This document shows positions 8,834 to 19,090 of a stretch of 64,000 bases of DNA, piece after piece. This DNA comes from Shewanella fodinae (lineage in GTDB: Bacteria > Pseudomonadota > Gammaproteobacteria > Enterobacterales > Shewanellaceae). A program made the position numbers and the translations under genes. Within the stretch, counting starts at the first letter, position 1. Every line of letters begins with the position of its first letter. Under the pieces are notes generated by a model, which saw only the letters and a program-made list of their open reading frames with translations, was not told the origin of the DNA and did no database searches. The DNA is taken from assembly GCF_014651955.1 (NCBI RefSeq), contig NZ_BMXW01000005.1, positions 120,333-184,332 on the forward strand, written 5' to 3'.

Positions 8834-10198
8834 TTATAGCGCCGTCAGCGCTTCACTGAGCTTGCTGACACCGATAATTTCCATCCCTGACGGCGCTTTT
8901 TTGGGAGCATTGGCAATAGGCACAATGGCACGGCGAAAACCGTGTTTAGCAGCTTCAACCAAACGCTCCTGGCCATTGGGAACCGGCCGGATTTCACCGG
9001 ATAACCCCACTTCGCCAAACACCACTAAATCCCGCGGTAATACTTCGCCGCGAAAACTGGATAACATTGCCAGCAACAAGGTTAAATCGGCGCTGGTTTC
9101 TGTCACTTTGACACCACCAACCACGTTTACAAACACATCTTGATCGGCCATCTGCAAACCGCCATGACGATGCATCACCGCTAACAACATCGCCAGACGG
9201 TTGCTGTCCATTCCCACCGCCACGCGTCTGGGGTTGGCTAACGCAGAATGATCCACCAACACCTGTAATTCCACCAGCAGCGGCCGGGTACCTTCCCACA
9301 CCACCATCACCAGTGAGCCGGATGCGGCCTCATCGGCACGCGACAAAAAGATGGCTGAGGGATTTGCCACTTCCCGCAGGCCACGTTCAGTCATGGCAAA
9401 CACGCCGAGTTCATTGATTGCACCAAAGCGGTTTTTATGGGAACGCAGCGTTCGATATCGGCTATCGCTATCGCCTTCGAACATAACTGAACAGTCGATG
9501 CAGTGTTCTAGTACTTTCGGTCCGGCGAGACTACCATCTTTGGTCACGTGTCCCACCATGATAATGGCGATATTATGTTGCTTGGCAAAACGGGTTAGAA
9601 ACGCTGCTGACTCACGGACTTGGGCAACACTGCCGGGCGAAGATTGCACATCACTGATATGCATCACTTGGATGGAGTCAATGACGATAATTTTCGGTTG
9701 CTCACGCAAGGCAACGTCACAAATGGTATCGACATTGGTTTCCGACAGCATTTTCAGCTTGCCAGTTGGTAACCCAAGTCGTTTGGCGCGCATAGCAACT
9801 TGTTGTAGCGATTCTTCACCAGTGACATATAACGCCGGGAGCGTTTCTGCCAACTGGCACAAGGTCTGCAGCAGTAAGGTACTTTTACCGGCCCCAGGAT
9901 GACCGCCAATCAAAATGGCGCTACCGGCAACAATCCCACCGCCCAGCACCCGGTCAAACTCGGCAAAACCGCTGGCAATACGCGGCACTTCGTTAAGATC
10001 TATCTGATCTAGAGTTTTAACTTCACTGCTGCCAGCACCGGCGTATCCACTGAAACTGCCGCTACGCGCCGCAGTTGCCGCCCCCAATCGCACTTCAGTA
10101 ATGGTGTTCCATTCCTGACACGCACTACACTGACCCTGCCAACGGGGATAATCCTGACCACACTCGGTACAGACATAAGCTGTTTTATTTTTCGCCAT
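8834..10198 (-). CDS. radA: DNA repair protein RadA (branch-migration helicase)
   Basis: The protein is 454 residues from the ATG at 10198; a TTG two codons earlier is less likely. RadA (Sms) acts with RecA to extend heteroduplex during recombinational repair. The order of parts is canonical: a C4 zinc finger (Cys10, Cys13, Cys24, Cys27), a RecA-like ATPase with Walker A GHPGAGKST at about 99-107, the RadA-specific KNRFG motif, and a C-terminal Lon-protease-like domain ending near VVFGEVGLSGEIRPV. It is normally paired with serB in enterics; here serB is one gene away, separated by a large PilZ gene. It converges on the small PilZ gene. Confidence 0.96.
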   Translation of the reverse strand: MAKNKTAYVCTECGQDYPRWQGQCSACQEWNTITEVRLGAATAARSGSFSGYAGAGSSEVKTLDQIDLNEVPRIASGFAEFDRVLGGGIVAGSAILIGGHPGAGKSTLLLQTLCQLAETLPALYVTGEESLQQVAMRAKRLGLPTGKLKMLSETNVDTICDVALREQPKIIVIDSIQVMHISDVQSSPGSVAQVRESAAFLTRFAKQHNIAIIMVGHVTKDGSLAGPKVLEHCIDCSVMFEGDSDSRYRTLRSHKNRFGAINELGVFAMTERGLREVANPSAIFLSRADEAASGSLVMVVWEGTRPLLVELQVLVDHSALANPRRVAVGMDSNRLAMLLAVMHRHGGLQMADQDVFVNVVGGVKVTETSADLTLLLAMLSSFRGEVLPRDLVVFGEVGLSGEIRPVPNGQERLVEAAKHGFRRAIVPIANAPKKAPSGMEIIGVSKLSEALTAL

Positions 10199-10349
10199 AC
10201 GCAATGGAATCTTGGGGTAATTTGAATAAAAATAAATAAAATAACTGCCCTTTCAACACGATAACTGGCATTTTACATTCAGTTACCGCCGCGGCAGCCG
10301 ACATAGAATATACAGGATCCGCAGTTTAGCATCTTTTACGAGTGAATAG

Positions 10350-12707
10350 ATGAGTGCAGACGCCCACAGTCTCCTGATTGAGCAGTTAAAACCGCTGATG
10401 ATGGAGCCCAACTTTGATGACGTATTTGAGCAGATGACCGAAGGAGAATCGAGTTCCAGTCGCTTTCTGCTGAAAATGGAAATCAGCCGCCTTGCCAATC
10501 CTTGCCTGCGGATTATCGACCTACGCGATAAATCTGAATTGCCCTGTACTGAAGTCATATACGGTGAACAACACCACTATCTGGATGAACCCGCCAAGCA
10601 GGTGTTCCAGAACGCACTAGCGCTATATCGCAATCAGTACACTATGGGTGTATACGAAGAAGTGATGCAGGCACATCAGCTGCGACGTCAACAAAAAGAG
10701 CCCAGCAAAGTGGAGTCAGTGTCAACGCTGGTGCCAGGCATCATTCTAGGCAACTACATTCGCCGTACTGAAGAGCGAATGAATTACAGCATTAAAATTC
10801 TGGTGTCACAGCCGGGACAACGGGAAATCGTCGGTAACACGCTGGATCTCTCAGTCAGCGGTGCCCGTATTCGGTTACCACTGAAACATGGCTTTGATCT
10901 GCAGCAACCATTAACGGTTAAGTTGCAGGAACTGGGAGACGAATTCTATTTTGCCGATCTGCAGCAGGGTGTCGATTATCAAGTGGTCGATGCCGATGAT
11001 GAAGGTGAAAACTGCTTGATGCGGCTAAAACGTGTCAGCGGCTCTGAGCAGTTGTCACAGATGTTGTCTGATCTTATTCAGGGTTACAAATTCCGTTACA
11101 AAGTCGATATCAACGATGTCATGGTAAATGCCAGTGGCCTAGGATTTGAGCGCTTCTATTTGCCTCATTATCCGCACCTGCCGCTGTTCATCAGCGACAA
11201 TCAGCAACAGCCAGAAATCAGTACCATTTTACTTAGCAGTGATAATCAGGAATTACTGCACTATTTTCTTGACGAAAACGATGTCAACCAATTGCCAACG
11301 ATCCTGCACAGCCAAAGGCTGCAGGCGCTGATTGATCATCCTGCTGACGATAGTCACAGCCTCCTTTATTGCTTCACTTACAACGCTAAAGGTCGGCTGT
11401 TTTTTTATGCGGCAACCTTGGCAGAATTACAAGCATCTGGGCTGATATCGCTGTTTTTCCATTATGGTGCGGCCAAATCCAGCTGGAAAGTTTGTCGACT
11501 GTCGCTGGATATGCTCGATCATCAGCAGCCCCATAAATCTTCAGCACTGCCGGGAGATGACGTTAACTATAGCCCGCTGACTGAACAGCAACTGGTTCAA
11601 TATCGTTGTCTGGTACAGCTAATAGACCTCACCGACCAAGTCGCTGCGATGCAATATCAGCAGTGGCAATCAGCATTGCACATCAACGATCTGAAGTGTT
11701 TTGGCATGACAAAAACGCCTCGGAATACGGTAAAACTAGCGGCGCTGAACTTTAGTGAACGCCGCAGAGAAGCGCGTTTTGCGTTCAAAACACTAGTCAC
11801 TATCCATCAGGATGGCGAACAACTGACGGCAATGACCCACGATATTTCCAGCCGAGGTCTGCAACTGCACTTGGAGCATCCTCATAAGCTCGACACCAGT
11901 AAAGAACTGCTGCTCAGTTTTCCCAAACTCCAGGAATTGTCCACCAAAATTAAACTGCAGGAGTTGCCTTACCGGGTAGTGCATAGCCGCAAAAACGGCA
12001 CTACTTTACATCTAGCAGCGGTTGTTGGACACACGCCACATACAGGGGTGGAGTTTCTTAATCGCTTAATTATCCGTAACCGTGAAAAACTGCAGCAACT
12101 GACGGACAACAATCAGCAAGCCAAAGAGTTAGCCGATGGTCTGAAAAATCAACTGATACGCCATTTGCACTCAGTACCTTTCATGTTAGAAAAAACCGCT
12201 AAATCATTTCGTATGGCCTGTATCGGGATTGGCATGCAACGTGACCTGATCAGCGATCTTTTTACACGTGAGCAAGGTAATCGGTTGTTATTTGATTTAG
12301 GCCCGATTCTAAACGATGGACGCCTGAAACTGGATTTTGTCGAACCAGTGCGGCAGATGAAACCTCAAGACAATGTTGACAGTTTTGAGCTGTATGCTGT
12401 TGTTAGTACTAGCGGCCATCCGCAAATTCTCAGCTGTAAACGGGCCGAAGACATGGCAAACGCTGAGGCACTTTCCGATTTCATCCAGCAATCGGACTAT
12501 ATTGGCCGCTTTATGGCGCTCAAAGTCTATCGTGGCGCTACAGGTAAACCGGATTTTAGCTACCTGCAACGCGAACTGGATTACATCAAAGTCCATGCTA
12601 AACATCGGGCACAAAAGTTGGAACAACAGCTGTGGCGGATCATTGGCGTTGGTGAACTGCTAGATATTACTGCGGAAGTGCGGATGCGGCTGCCGCCCAA
12701 AAACTAA
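10350..12707 (+). CDS. Large protein with two PilZ domains
   Basis: A 785-residue cytoplasmic protein without a signal peptide or membrane segment. Two PilZ domains can be seen. The first has R139-x3-R143 (RTEER) and DLSVSG at 166-171; the second has R472-x3-R476 (RREAR) and DISSRG at 498-503. Both therefore keep the c-di-GMP ligands. The regions before, between and after (about 1-130, 245-465 and 590-785) match nothing I can name; the last contains a helix-rich stretch with a possible coiled coil. Proteins of this type occur next to radA in Shewanella-like genomes, to my recollection. It is divergent from radA and converges on serB. A c-di-GMP-responsive scaffold or motility/biofilm regulator is inference. 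Confidence 0.85.
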   Translation: MSADAHSLLIEQLKPLMMEPNFDDVFEQMTEGESSSSRFLLKMEISRLANPCLRIIDLRDKSELPCTEVIYGEQHHYLDEPAKQVFQNALALYRNQYTMGVYEEVMQAHQLRRQQKEPSKVESVSTLVPGIILGNYIRRTEERMNYSIKILVSQPGQREIVGNTLDLSVSGARIRLPLKHGFDLQQPLTVKLQELGDEFYFADLQQGVDYQVVDADDEGENCLMRLKRVSGSEQLSQMLSDLIQGYKFRYKVDINDVMVNASGLGFERFYLPHYPHLPLFISDNQQQPEISTILLSSDNQELLHYFLDENDVNQLPTILHSQRLQALIDHPADDSHSLLYCFTYNAKGRLFFYAATLAELQASGLISLFFHYGAAKSSWKVCRLSLDMLDHQQPHKSSALPGDDVNYSPLTEQQLVQYRCLVQLIDLTDQVAAMQYQQWQSALHINDLKCFGMTKTPRNTVKLAALNFSERRREARFAFKTLVTIHQDGEQLTAMTHDISSRGLQLHLEHPHKLDTSKELLLSFPKLQELSTKIKLQELPYRVVHSRKNGTTLHLAAVVGHTPHTGVEFLNRLIIRNREKLQQLTDNNQQAKELADGLKNQLIRHLHSVPFMLEKTAKSFRMACIGIGMQRDLISDLFTREQGNRLLFDLGPILNDGRLKLDFVEPVRQMKPQDNVDSFELYAVVSTSGHPQILSCKRAEDMANAEALSDFIQQSDYIGRFMALKVYRGATGKPDFSYLQRELDYIKVHAKHRAQKLEQQLWRIIGVGELLDITAEVRMRLPPKN

Positions 12708-12713
12708 TAACTA

Positions 12714-13688
12714 TCAACCTCTGGCCTGCAAAAAAAACGGCAAGGTCTCTAATCCAAGATGGCGGATCCTAGCATCCGCTACTGCTGCCAATTTGGGTTT
12801 GGCATGATAAGCCAAGCCAAAATCGGCACAGCAGATCATCGGAATATCATTGGCACCGTCACCGATGGCCACTTTCTGACCGTCAGCTATCTGCCAACGT
12901 GTGGCACTTTCGGTAACCACAGCGGCTTTAAATGCAGCATCCACCACTTTTCCTGTCACTTCACCCACAAATTTGCCATCTTGGAGTACTAACTCATTGG
13001 CGTAAGCGGCGTCCAGTGCCAATAACTGTTTCAGATGGTTGACGAATGGTGTAAAACCACCAGACGCCACCACAGTACGCCAACCATGTTGCTGCAGTTC
13101 GGCAATCATCGATGCTAGCCCTGGCGTTAATGGCAGCCGTTCACACAACTGTTCAATAATGGCGGTGTCTGCACCTTTCAGTTTGGCCACCCGCGCCCGC
13201 AAACTCTGCTCAAAATCCAGTTCACCCTGCATGGCCAACTCAGTCACTGCGGCAACCTGTGCCCCTACCCCTGCCGCTGCCGCCAACTCATCGATACACT
13301 CTACCTGGATAGCGGTAGAGTCCATATCCATGACCAAAAGTCCTGGCTGGGTCAACTCAGGCAGAATGTCAGTCGGCTGCAATAGTAACCACTCTAGCGC
13401 TTCATCCTCCGTCAACACGTCGAGCAATGCAGCTTCCGGTGGTGTGGTCAGTAGCAATTCTAACCCCAGTAACGGCTGCTGCCGCTGCAGACAGACTACC
13501 GCAGCGATTGGGAAAGCGCTTAATTGCGCCAACATCTCAGCTTCCACCGCGGCAGGAAATACCAAACGTAAACGCCACTGATGGCGGTGGTCACCTTCCA
13601 CCGCAGCGGGCCATGACTGTTGCTGGAAGCGATAGGTGTCACTGTTATTGGCTGAGGAACGGGTCAAGTGGCTAAACGCTGGCAGCAT
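12714..13688 (-). CDS. serB: Phosphoserine phosphatase
   Basis: SerB removes phosphate from phosphoserine, the last step of serine synthesis. The HAD motifs are clear: DMDST (nucleophile, about residues 121-125 from the chosen start), a SGGFTPF motif II and GDGANDIPM. The open frame extends to a GTG at 13802, but that would overlap the divergent ytjB gene. The ATG at 13688 has GGAGAAAC upstream, gives 324 residues (E. coli SerB has 322) and leaves 80 bp for the two promoters. The N-terminal region (about 1-110) would be the ACT-like domain. Divergence from ytjB is the same arrangement as serB/ytjB (smp) in E. coli. Confidence 0.93.
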   Translation of the reverse strand: MLPAFSHLTRSSANNSDTYRFQQQSWPAAVEGDHRHQWRLRLVFPAAVEAEMLAQLSAFPIAAVVCLQRQQPLLGLELLLTTPPEAALLDVLTEDEALEWLLLQPTDILPELTQPGLLVMDMDSTAIQVECIDELAAAAGVGAQVAAVTELAMQGELDFEQSLRARVAKLKGADTAIIEQLCERLPLTPGLASMIAELQQHGWRTVVASGGFTPFVNHLKQLLALDAAYANELVLQDGKFVGEVTGKVVDAAFKAAVVTESATRWQIADGQKVAIGDGANDIPMICCADFGLAYHAKPKLAAVADARIRHLGLETLPFFLQARG

Positions 13689-13767
13689 ACGGTAAGTTTC
13701 TCCGGCTATCGGGGCTGACGATAATCGATTATGATTAACGCTAAACCTCTGGGTATTAAGGTACAAA

Positions 13768-14466
13768 GTGTTACTGTTCAAGGGGCTAAAGACTACCCAC
13801 ACCTTTATCAGACTGCTGCAGATTGCGTTAGCAATAACACTGATCGTTGGGCTGGTACAGTTGTGGCAGACCAGCCTACTACAAGGCCAGCTTTTGCTAA
13901 AGTCCCAGACTGAAAAGATGGCCAGATTATTGGTACAACAAACGGCTTACGGCGCAGCACCGGCATTACAGTTACAGAATGATGAGCAATTACAATGGCT
14001 CACCACTGCGCTGGTAGAAGACCCCAAAGTAATGGCCGCCACAATCTACAGCGAGGCAGGTCAGCGACTATCTTTTGCCCAAGATATCACCGAAGAGCAA
14101 GTAGACCCGGATAGCGATGAACTGGAAAATCTATTGGCCCCTTATCCGCCCTACGTAGAGAGCGTGGTACAGGATGGGAAAAATCTTGGGTTTATCGAAG
14201 TTCGGTTAGATCCCAAACTATTTTTTAACGAGATCAAAGCGGCCCACGAACAAAACATGAAGCAGCAACAGATTATGCTGTTGGTCGCCGGGGTTATCGG
14301 TATGCTGTTGTCGCGGGCATTATCCTTCAAGCGCGCTGACTTTGACAGGCGTCGCACCCGAGTCAAGCGCCGGCGAAAAGCACTAAAGCAGCTTGCTACA
14401 ACGGCTAAAAACATCCGCAATGCGGCAGAGACTGCCGCCACCAACAACAGCGCCACACTCAAATAA
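13768..14466 (+). CDS. ytjB: YtjB/Smp/AhpA-like inner-membrane protein
   Basis: A 232-residue protein with an N-terminal membrane helix at about 14-35, a periplasmic domain and a second helix at about 165-185. A very basic cytoplasmic tail (RRRTRVKRRRKALK) follows. This layout and the position divergent from serB match E. coli YtjB (Smp), whose precise role is not well defined. Translation appears to start at GTG with AAGG seven bases upstream. The end lies just before a hairpin shared with convergent deoD. The orthology rests on topology and synteny rather than on a strong motif. Confidence 0.8.
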   Translation: MLLFKGLKTTHTFIRLLQIALAITLIVGLVQLWQTSLLQGQLLLKSQTEKMARLLVQQTAYGAAPALQLQNDEQLQWLTTALVEDPKVMAATIYSEAGQRLSFAQDITEEQVDPDSDELENLLAPYPPYVESVVQDGKNLGFIEVRLDPKLFFNEIKAAHEQNMKQQQIMLLVAGVIGMLLSRALSFKRADFDRRRTRVKRRRKALKQLATTAKNIRNAAETAATNNSATLK

Positions 14467-14468
14467 CC

Positions 14469-14494
14469 ACAAAGGAGCTCTTGGGCTCCTTTGT
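14469..14494. terminator. Hairpin between ytjB and deoD
   Basis: Ten-base arms ACAAAGGAGC and GCTCCTTTGT enclose a six-base loop between two convergent genes. There is no long T-run on either side, so it may be a weak or partly factor-assisted terminator. Confidence 0.65.
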
Positions 14495-14520
14495 AATATT
14501 GTACGCAATTGACGCTAGAG

Positions 14521-15231
14521 TTACAGCGCTAGCACCGCTTCCAGTGTCATAGTGATCATGTCATTGAAGGTGGTTTGCCGCTCTTCAGAAGTGGTCACTT
14601 CACCAGTGCGGATATGGTCTGATACCGTTACCACACACAACGCCCGCGCCCCAAACTCTTTTGCCACACCGTACAGGCCGGCCGCTTCCATTTCGACGCC
14701 CAGAACGCCCATTTTCTCCATCACATCGAACATATCCGGTTCTGGAGAGTAGAACAGATCAGCCGAGAACACATTGCCAACCCGTACCTTGATGTTCTGT
14801 GCTTTGGCGGCATTTACCACGGCAGTCAGCAGTTCATAATCGGCGATAGCAGCAAAGTCTTTATCTTTGAAACGCATGCGGTTAACCCGTGAATCGGTGC
14901 AGGCCCCCATTCCAATCACCACGTCGCGAACCTTGATATCACGGCTGATTGCACCACAGGTACCGACACGGATCAGGTTTTTAACACCGTAATCCTTGAT
15001 AAGTTCAGTGGCATAGATAGAACATGAAGGGATGCCCATGCCAGACCCCATCACAGAGACTTTCTTACCTTTGTAAGTACCGGTAAAACCCAGCATATTG
15101 CGCACGTCAGTCACTTGCTCAACATTTTCTAGGAAAGTCTCAGCAATATATTTGGCACGTAGCGGATCGCCTGGGAACAGCACGGTTTCCGCGAATGCGC
15201 CGTCTACTGCATTGATGTGTGGTGTTGCCAT
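14521..15231 (-). CDS. deoD: Purine-nucleoside phosphorylase DeoD-type
   Basis: The protein is 236 residues from the ATG at 15231, which follows AAAGGGG; the frame extends 18 codons further without support. It phosphorolyses (deoxy)inosine, guanosine and adenosine to base and (deoxy)ribose-1-phosphate. Family residues are visible: His5, the [10 protein letters not shown] phosphate-binding segment (21-30), [11 protein letters not shown] around 178-188 and the catalytic SDH at 204-206. It is the last gene of the deoC-deoA-deoB-deoD block. The product feeds DeoB upstream in the same operon. Length and motifs indicate the hexameric DeoD class rather than the trimeric type. Confidence 0.96.
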   Translation of the reverse strand: MATPHINAVDGAFAETVLFPGDPLRAKYIAETFLENVEQVTDVRNMLGFTGTYKGKKVSVMGSGMGIPSCSIYATELIKDYGVKNLIRVGTCGAISRDIKVRDVVIGMGACTDSRVNRMRFKDKDFAAIADYELLTAVVNAAKAQNIKVRVGNVFSADLFYSPEPDMFDVMEKMGVLGVEMEAAGLYGVAKEFGARALCVVTVSDHIRTGEVTTSEERQTTFNDMITMTLEAVLAL

Positions 15232-15300
15232 GAAAAAATAACCCCTTTGGTTCAAAAATAAATTCGTTATGCTCCGCACAACCATAGCGGAGTTGCAGCA

Positions 15301-16518
15301 TTACGGCAGAAAAGATTCACCATAAGCCATAGGCGCTAGCCCAAAATATTGAGCAATACTCTGCCCGATATCCGCAAAACTGTTGCGACGTCCCAGTGAC
15401 CCGGCGCGCAATCCAGCGCCCAGTGCGAGGACTGGGACATGTTCACGGGTGTGATCGCTACCCGGCCAAGTGGGATCACAACCATGATCAGCGGTCAGCA
15501 GCAATAGATCGTCTGCCTGTAATAGTGCCAGCAACTCTGGCAAGCGCTGATCAAAATACTCCAGCGCCCCGGCGTAACCCGCCACATCGCGCCGATGCCC
15601 GAACTGGGAATCAAAATCCACAAAGTTGGTGAACACGATAGTATTGTCGGCGGCGCATTTTACCTGTTCAAGGGTGCTGTCGAACAGCGCTTCCAGCCCC
15701 GAAGCCTTGACTTTTTTGGTAATGCCGCAGTGTGCGTAAATATCGGCAATTTTGCCAACACTGATAACGTCGCCACCCGCTGCTTTCAATTTGTCTAAAA
15801 CTGTCGCTGCTGGCGGTTCCACTGCATAATCACGGCGGTTACCGGTACGGCTAAACGCCCCGCGTCCACTGCCGACAAATGGCCGGGCAATCACTCGCCC
15901 AATGTTGTAGGGTTCTAATTCTTCACGGGCGATTTCACACAAGTGATACAGCTTGTCTAATCCAAAGGTTTGCTCATGGCAGGCAATCTGAAATACCGAA
16001 TCTGCCGAAGTATAAAAAATCGGTAACCCGGTCTGCATATGCTGCTCCCCGAGTTCATCGAGGATCACCGTACCAGACGCATGACAATTACCGAGGAAGC
16101 CACTGAGGCCAGCGCGAGCCAGAATCTTATCGGTGAGTTCCTGCGGAAACGATTGCTGCCGCTCGCTGAAATAGCCCCAATCAAATAACACCGGAACCCC
16201 CGCCATTTCCCAATGGCCGCTAGGGGTATCTTTACCAGAACTCAGTTCTGCTGCGTACCCATAAGCGCCGCTGACCGGAGTGGCGCCGCTAAATCCGGCT
16301 GGCATGGTACCAGAGCTTTCCTGAGCAGCATGTGCCAGTCCCAATCGCGCCAAATTTGGCAATGACAGCGGCCCATGACGGCCAATATTTGCTTGACCGT
16401 TGGCACACCGCTCGGCGATATGGCCGAAAGTATCAGCGCCAACATCACCAAATTTATCGGCATCAGCTGTCGCGCCGATACCAAAAGAATCCAGCATTAA
16501 AATAATACAGCGTTTCAT
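15301..16518 (-). CDS. deoB: Phosphopentomutase
   Basis: A 405-residue manganese-dependent mutase of the alkaline phosphatase superfamily. It converts ribose-1-phosphate and deoxyribose-1-phosphate to the 5-phosphates. The N-terminal metal/active-site segment [18 protein letters not shown] and the C-terminal [19 protein letters not shown] motif are diagnostic. It overlaps the end of deoA by four bases (ATGA), indicating translational coupling. It links the two phosphorylases (DeoD, DeoA) to the aldolase DeoC. Confidence 0.96.
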   Translation of the reverse strand: MKRCIILMLDSFGIGATADADKFGDVGADTFGHIAERCANGQANIGRHGPLSLPNLARLGLAHAAQESSGTMPAGFSGATPVSGAYGYAAELSSGKDTPSGHWEMAGVPVLFDWGYFSERQQSFPQELTDKILARAGLSGFLGNCHASGTVILDELGEQHMQTGLPIFYTSADSVFQIACHEQTFGLDKLYHLCEIAREELEPYNIGRVIARPFVGSGRGAFSRTGNRRDYAVEPPAATVLDKLKAAGGDVISVGKIADIYAHCGITKKVKASGLEALFDSTLEQVKCAADNTIVFTNFVDFDSQFGHRRDVAGYAGALEYFDQRLPELLALLQADDLLLLTADHGCDPTWPGSDHTREHVPVLALGAGLRAGSLGRRNSFADIGQSIAQYFGLAPMAYGESFLP

Positions 16519-17861
16519 TTACTCTCCGCGGCCATATCTGTATCACGGATACAGCCATAAATCTCTGGCGGGCATTCGCGTTCAGCATCGCCCAGTTGCA
16601 CTGCTTGGCGCACCATAGCTGCCGCCTGTTGCCATTCGTTTTCGTTGCGGGCATGCAATAGCGCTAACGGTTGCTGTGGTTGCAGAAACTGACCTAAAGT
16701 ACAGAGCTCACTCAACCCAACACTGTAATCCAACATATCGCCGGGCTTACGGCGACCACCACCCAGCGCCACCACTGCTAACCCCAGTTGGCGGGTATCG
16801 ATGGTCTGCACGATGCCGGTAGTCTCGGCATACACAGGTTTGCAAACCGGTGCTTGAGGCAGATGGTCTTGATAGTGCTCGATAAAATCCGAAGGTCCGC
16901 CAAGTGCTGTCACCATACGGCCAAAACGTTCCGCCGCTTGACCATTATCTAGTACCTGCTGCAATTGCCGTCTGGCATCAGTATCGTTTTGTGCCAAACC
17001 GCCGAGCTGTAATAATTCACTGCACAGCGCCATAGTAACGTCAAACAGTCGAGGATTGCGCTGCTCACCCGTGAGAAAACGCACCGCTTCGGCAACTTCT
17101 AAGGCATTACCGGCACTGGAAGCCAGCACCTGATTCATATCGGTCAGCAGTGCTGACGTGCGCGTTCCGGCACCATTTGCCACGCTGACAATAGATTGCG
17201 CTAAGGCCTGTGATTCGGCCATAGAGGGCATAAAGGCACCGCTGCCCACTTTCACATCCATCACCAGAGCATCGAGGTTACAAGCAAGCTTCTTTGACAA
17301 AATAGAGGCCGTGATCAAGGCTATCGATTCCACCGTCGCCGTGTTATCACGGATGGCATAAAAGCGCTTATCGGCGGGGACCAAGTCGCCTGTCTGCCCA
17401 ATAATGGCCACACCGACCTGTTTGACCGTGTTGCGAAAGCGCTGGCTGTCAGGCTCTGTCCGATAACCGGGGATAGCATCCAGCTTATCCAGTGTACCGC
17501 CAGTGTGGCCAAGACCGCGGCCGGAAATCATCGGCACGTAGCCACCACAAGCGGCTATCATCGGCCCCAGCATCAAGCTAGTACAATCGCCAACGCCACC
17601 AGTACTGTGCTTGTCCAGCACAGGTCCTGGTAACTGTAGGCTATCCCAATTCAACACCTGTCCAGAGTCACGCATGGCCTGCGTCAACGCAACACGTTCA
17701 GCCATATCCATCCCCTGGAAGTAAACCGCCATACCTAAGGCGGCGATCTGCCCTTCAGAGATGCTGTTGTTGGTGATGCCATTGACAAAAAAAGCAATCT
17801 CCGGCGCGGTTAACGCCTGACCATTACGTTTTTTGCGAATGATTTCCTGTGCCAGATACAT
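16515..17861 (-). CDS. deoA: Thymidine phosphorylase
   Basis: A 448-residue enzyme (E. coli DeoA has 440) that splits thymidine to thymine and deoxyribose-1-phosphate. Family markers are the N-terminal [20 protein letters not shown] helix domain, the phosphate-binding KHSTGGVGD and the [20 protein letters not shown] segment. It is preceded by deoC with an 80-bp gap and overlaps deoB by four bases. In this gene the nucleotide composition and frame are intact. Uridine is a poor substrate for this family, so thymidine is the expected substrate. Confidence 0.96.
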   Translation of the reverse strand: MYLAQEIIRKKRNGQALTAPEIAFFVNGITNNSISEGQIAALGMAVYFQGMDMAERVALTQAMRDSGQVLNWDSLQLPGPVLDKHSTGGVGDCTSLMLGPMIAACGGYVPMISGRGLGHTGGTLDKLDAIPGYRTEPDSQRFRNTVKQVGVAIIGQTGDLVPADKRFYAIRDNTATVESIALITASILSKKLACNLDALVMDVKVGSGAFMPSMAESQALAQSIVSVANGAGTRTSALLTDMNQVLASSAGNALEVAEAVRFLTGEQRNPRLFDVTMALCSELLQLGGLAQNDTDARRQLQQVLDNGQAAERFGRMVTALGGPSDFIEHYQDHLPQAPVCKPVYAETTGIVQTIDTRQLGLAVVALGGGRRKPGDMLDYSVGLSELCTLGQFLQPQQPLALLHARNENEWQQAAAMVRQAVQLGDAERECPPEIYGCIRDTDMAAESK

Positions 17862-17941
17862 CAGTTGCTCCTGCGTTGTGAGTCAGAATTCTGTGACTGA
17901 CCGCCATGTGGTCAATACTCTGCCATAACGCGTTGTTTAAC

Positions 17942-18715
17942 TCAGTAACCTTGCTCAGTACCGGGTGCCTGACCCAGTTCCAGCGTATGCAGCAGATTAG
18001 TGAGCAGACTAGAAGCTCCAAAACGGAAGGTGCGGGGACTGATCCAATCCGCCCCTAAAATACGCTGGGCTACCCCAAGAAACTCCGCGGCTTGCGCGGC
18101 ATCGCGAACCCCACCGGCTGGCTTAAAACCTACTTGAGGATTTTTCTCGCTGATAACCGTCAGCATAATTTCAGCCGCTTCAATAGTGGCATTTACCGGC
18201 ACTTTGCCGGTTGAGGTCTTGATAAAATCGGCACCTGCGTCAATCGCGATTTCGGAAGCTTTACGGATCAATGCTGGATCTTGCAATTCACCACTTTCAA
18301 TAATGACTTTCAGTAAGGCTTGCTTACCACAAGCTTGCTTACAGGCTTTGACTAACTCGTACCCAATCGTCTCGTTACCCGCCATCAACGCCCGATAGGG
18401 GAACACCACATCCACTTCGTCAGCGCCGTAAGCGACAGCGGCTTTGGTCTCCAACAACGCAATATCGAGGTCGTCATTACCGTGAGGGAAATTGGTCACA
18501 GTTGCCACTTTTACATCTGTCGCACCAATACTATTTAGGGTTTTACGGGCGATAGGAACAAAGCGTGGGTATACACACACAGCAGCAGTATTGCCCGCTG
18601 GGGTTTTCGCTTTATGGCACAAGGCAATGACTTTCTGCTCGGTGTCATCGTCGTTCAGCGTAGTCAAATCCATCAGTCGAATGGCCTGACGGGCGGCCTG
18701 TTTCAAATCAGTCAT
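17942..18715 (-). CDS. deoC: Deoxyribose-phosphate aldolase
   Basis: A 257-residue class I aldolase that splits 2-deoxyribose-5-phosphate into acetaldehyde and glyceraldehyde-3-phosphate. The Schiff-base lysine is Lys166 in [10 protein letters not shown], with the helper residues Asp102 (EVDVV) and Lys198 (GFKPAGG). The start at 18715 has GGAGAG a few bases upstream. It is the first gene of the deoCABD operon. A long leader with competing hairpins precedes it (18716-19055), so control in the 5' untranslated region is possible. Confidence 0.96.
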   Translation of the reverse strand: MTDLKQAARQAIRLMDLTTLNDDDTEQKVIALCHKAKTPAGNTAAVCVYPRFVPIARKTLNSIGATDVKVATVTNFPHGNDDLDIALLETKAAVAYGADEVDVVFPYRALMAGNETIGYELVKACKQACGKQALLKVIIESGELQDPALIRKASEIAIDAGADFIKTSTGKVPVNATIEAAEIMLTVISEKNPQVGFKPAGGVRDAAQAAEFLGVAQRILGADWISPRTFRFGASSLLTNLLHTLELGQAPGTEQGY

Positions 18716-19055
18716 GGGTAAGCTCTCCGAGAAATAATCTGTTCATCACTGGTTACCACTACCAGCGACATGACATCCCGCGCTGGTACGCACATGACGA
18801 CCAATCATCGGGCTCACGACTTGGCTCCGTGAAGACCGGAAAGGATTGCCCCAAGGGCACCCTTACCGCGAAAAATTCCTTTTAACGCGAAAAATAGCTG
18901 AATCAATACGCCGTCACTGGCAAGCAGCACAGCAAGGGACGAGTGACTCCTGCAAGGCGGCCAATAATATACCGCGGATAATTTCATTTCCAGAACCAGC
19001 GGTTCAGATTAACGAACAATTATTGAAAAATAGCTGTAGCGGCAAATTGACGCGC
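18716..19055 (-). promoter_or_regulatory. Long structured leader of the deo operon
   Basis: No gene is credible in this stretch; a 74-codon plus-strand frame starting at TTG at 18846 has no ribosome binding site. In the orientation of deoC transcription there are several inverted repeats: AAGGGTGCCCTT, TCACG/CGTGA, ACCAGCG (18787-18781) with CGCTGGT (18767-18761), and CTGGT with ACCAG (18753-18749). The last two pairings share one segment and exclude each other. A promoter for deoC and possibly CytR/CRP-type sites would lie here, but no clear consensus site was found. Confidence 0.4.
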
Positions 19056-19080
19056 GGGCCAGAGACATAGATCTGGCCCG
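19055..19080 (-). terminator. GC-rich hairpin after nupC
   Basis: Nine-base arms CGGGCCAGA and TCTGGCCCG lie eleven bases downstream of the nupC stop. There is no T-run after it on the minus strand, so it could be a weak terminator or an mRNA 3'-end stabiliser between nupC and deoC. Confidence 0.5.
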
Positions 19081-19090
19081 GCAACAAAGG

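Noticed and set aside
13039..13581. Plus-strand frame of 180 codons over serB
   Set aside because: Antisense to well-conserved HAD motifs, with Ser/Cys/Asn-rich composition and no family resemblance.
18716..19055. Possible known riboswitch (cobalamin, TPP, glycine, Moco) in the deoC leader
   Set aside because: Hairpins are present but none of the conserved core sequences of these classes could be matched by eye; an Rfam scan would decide.
18846..19070. 74-codon frame in the nupC-deoC gap
   Set aside because: Starts at TTG with no ribosome binding site and spans the nupC hairpin; polar low-information sequence.
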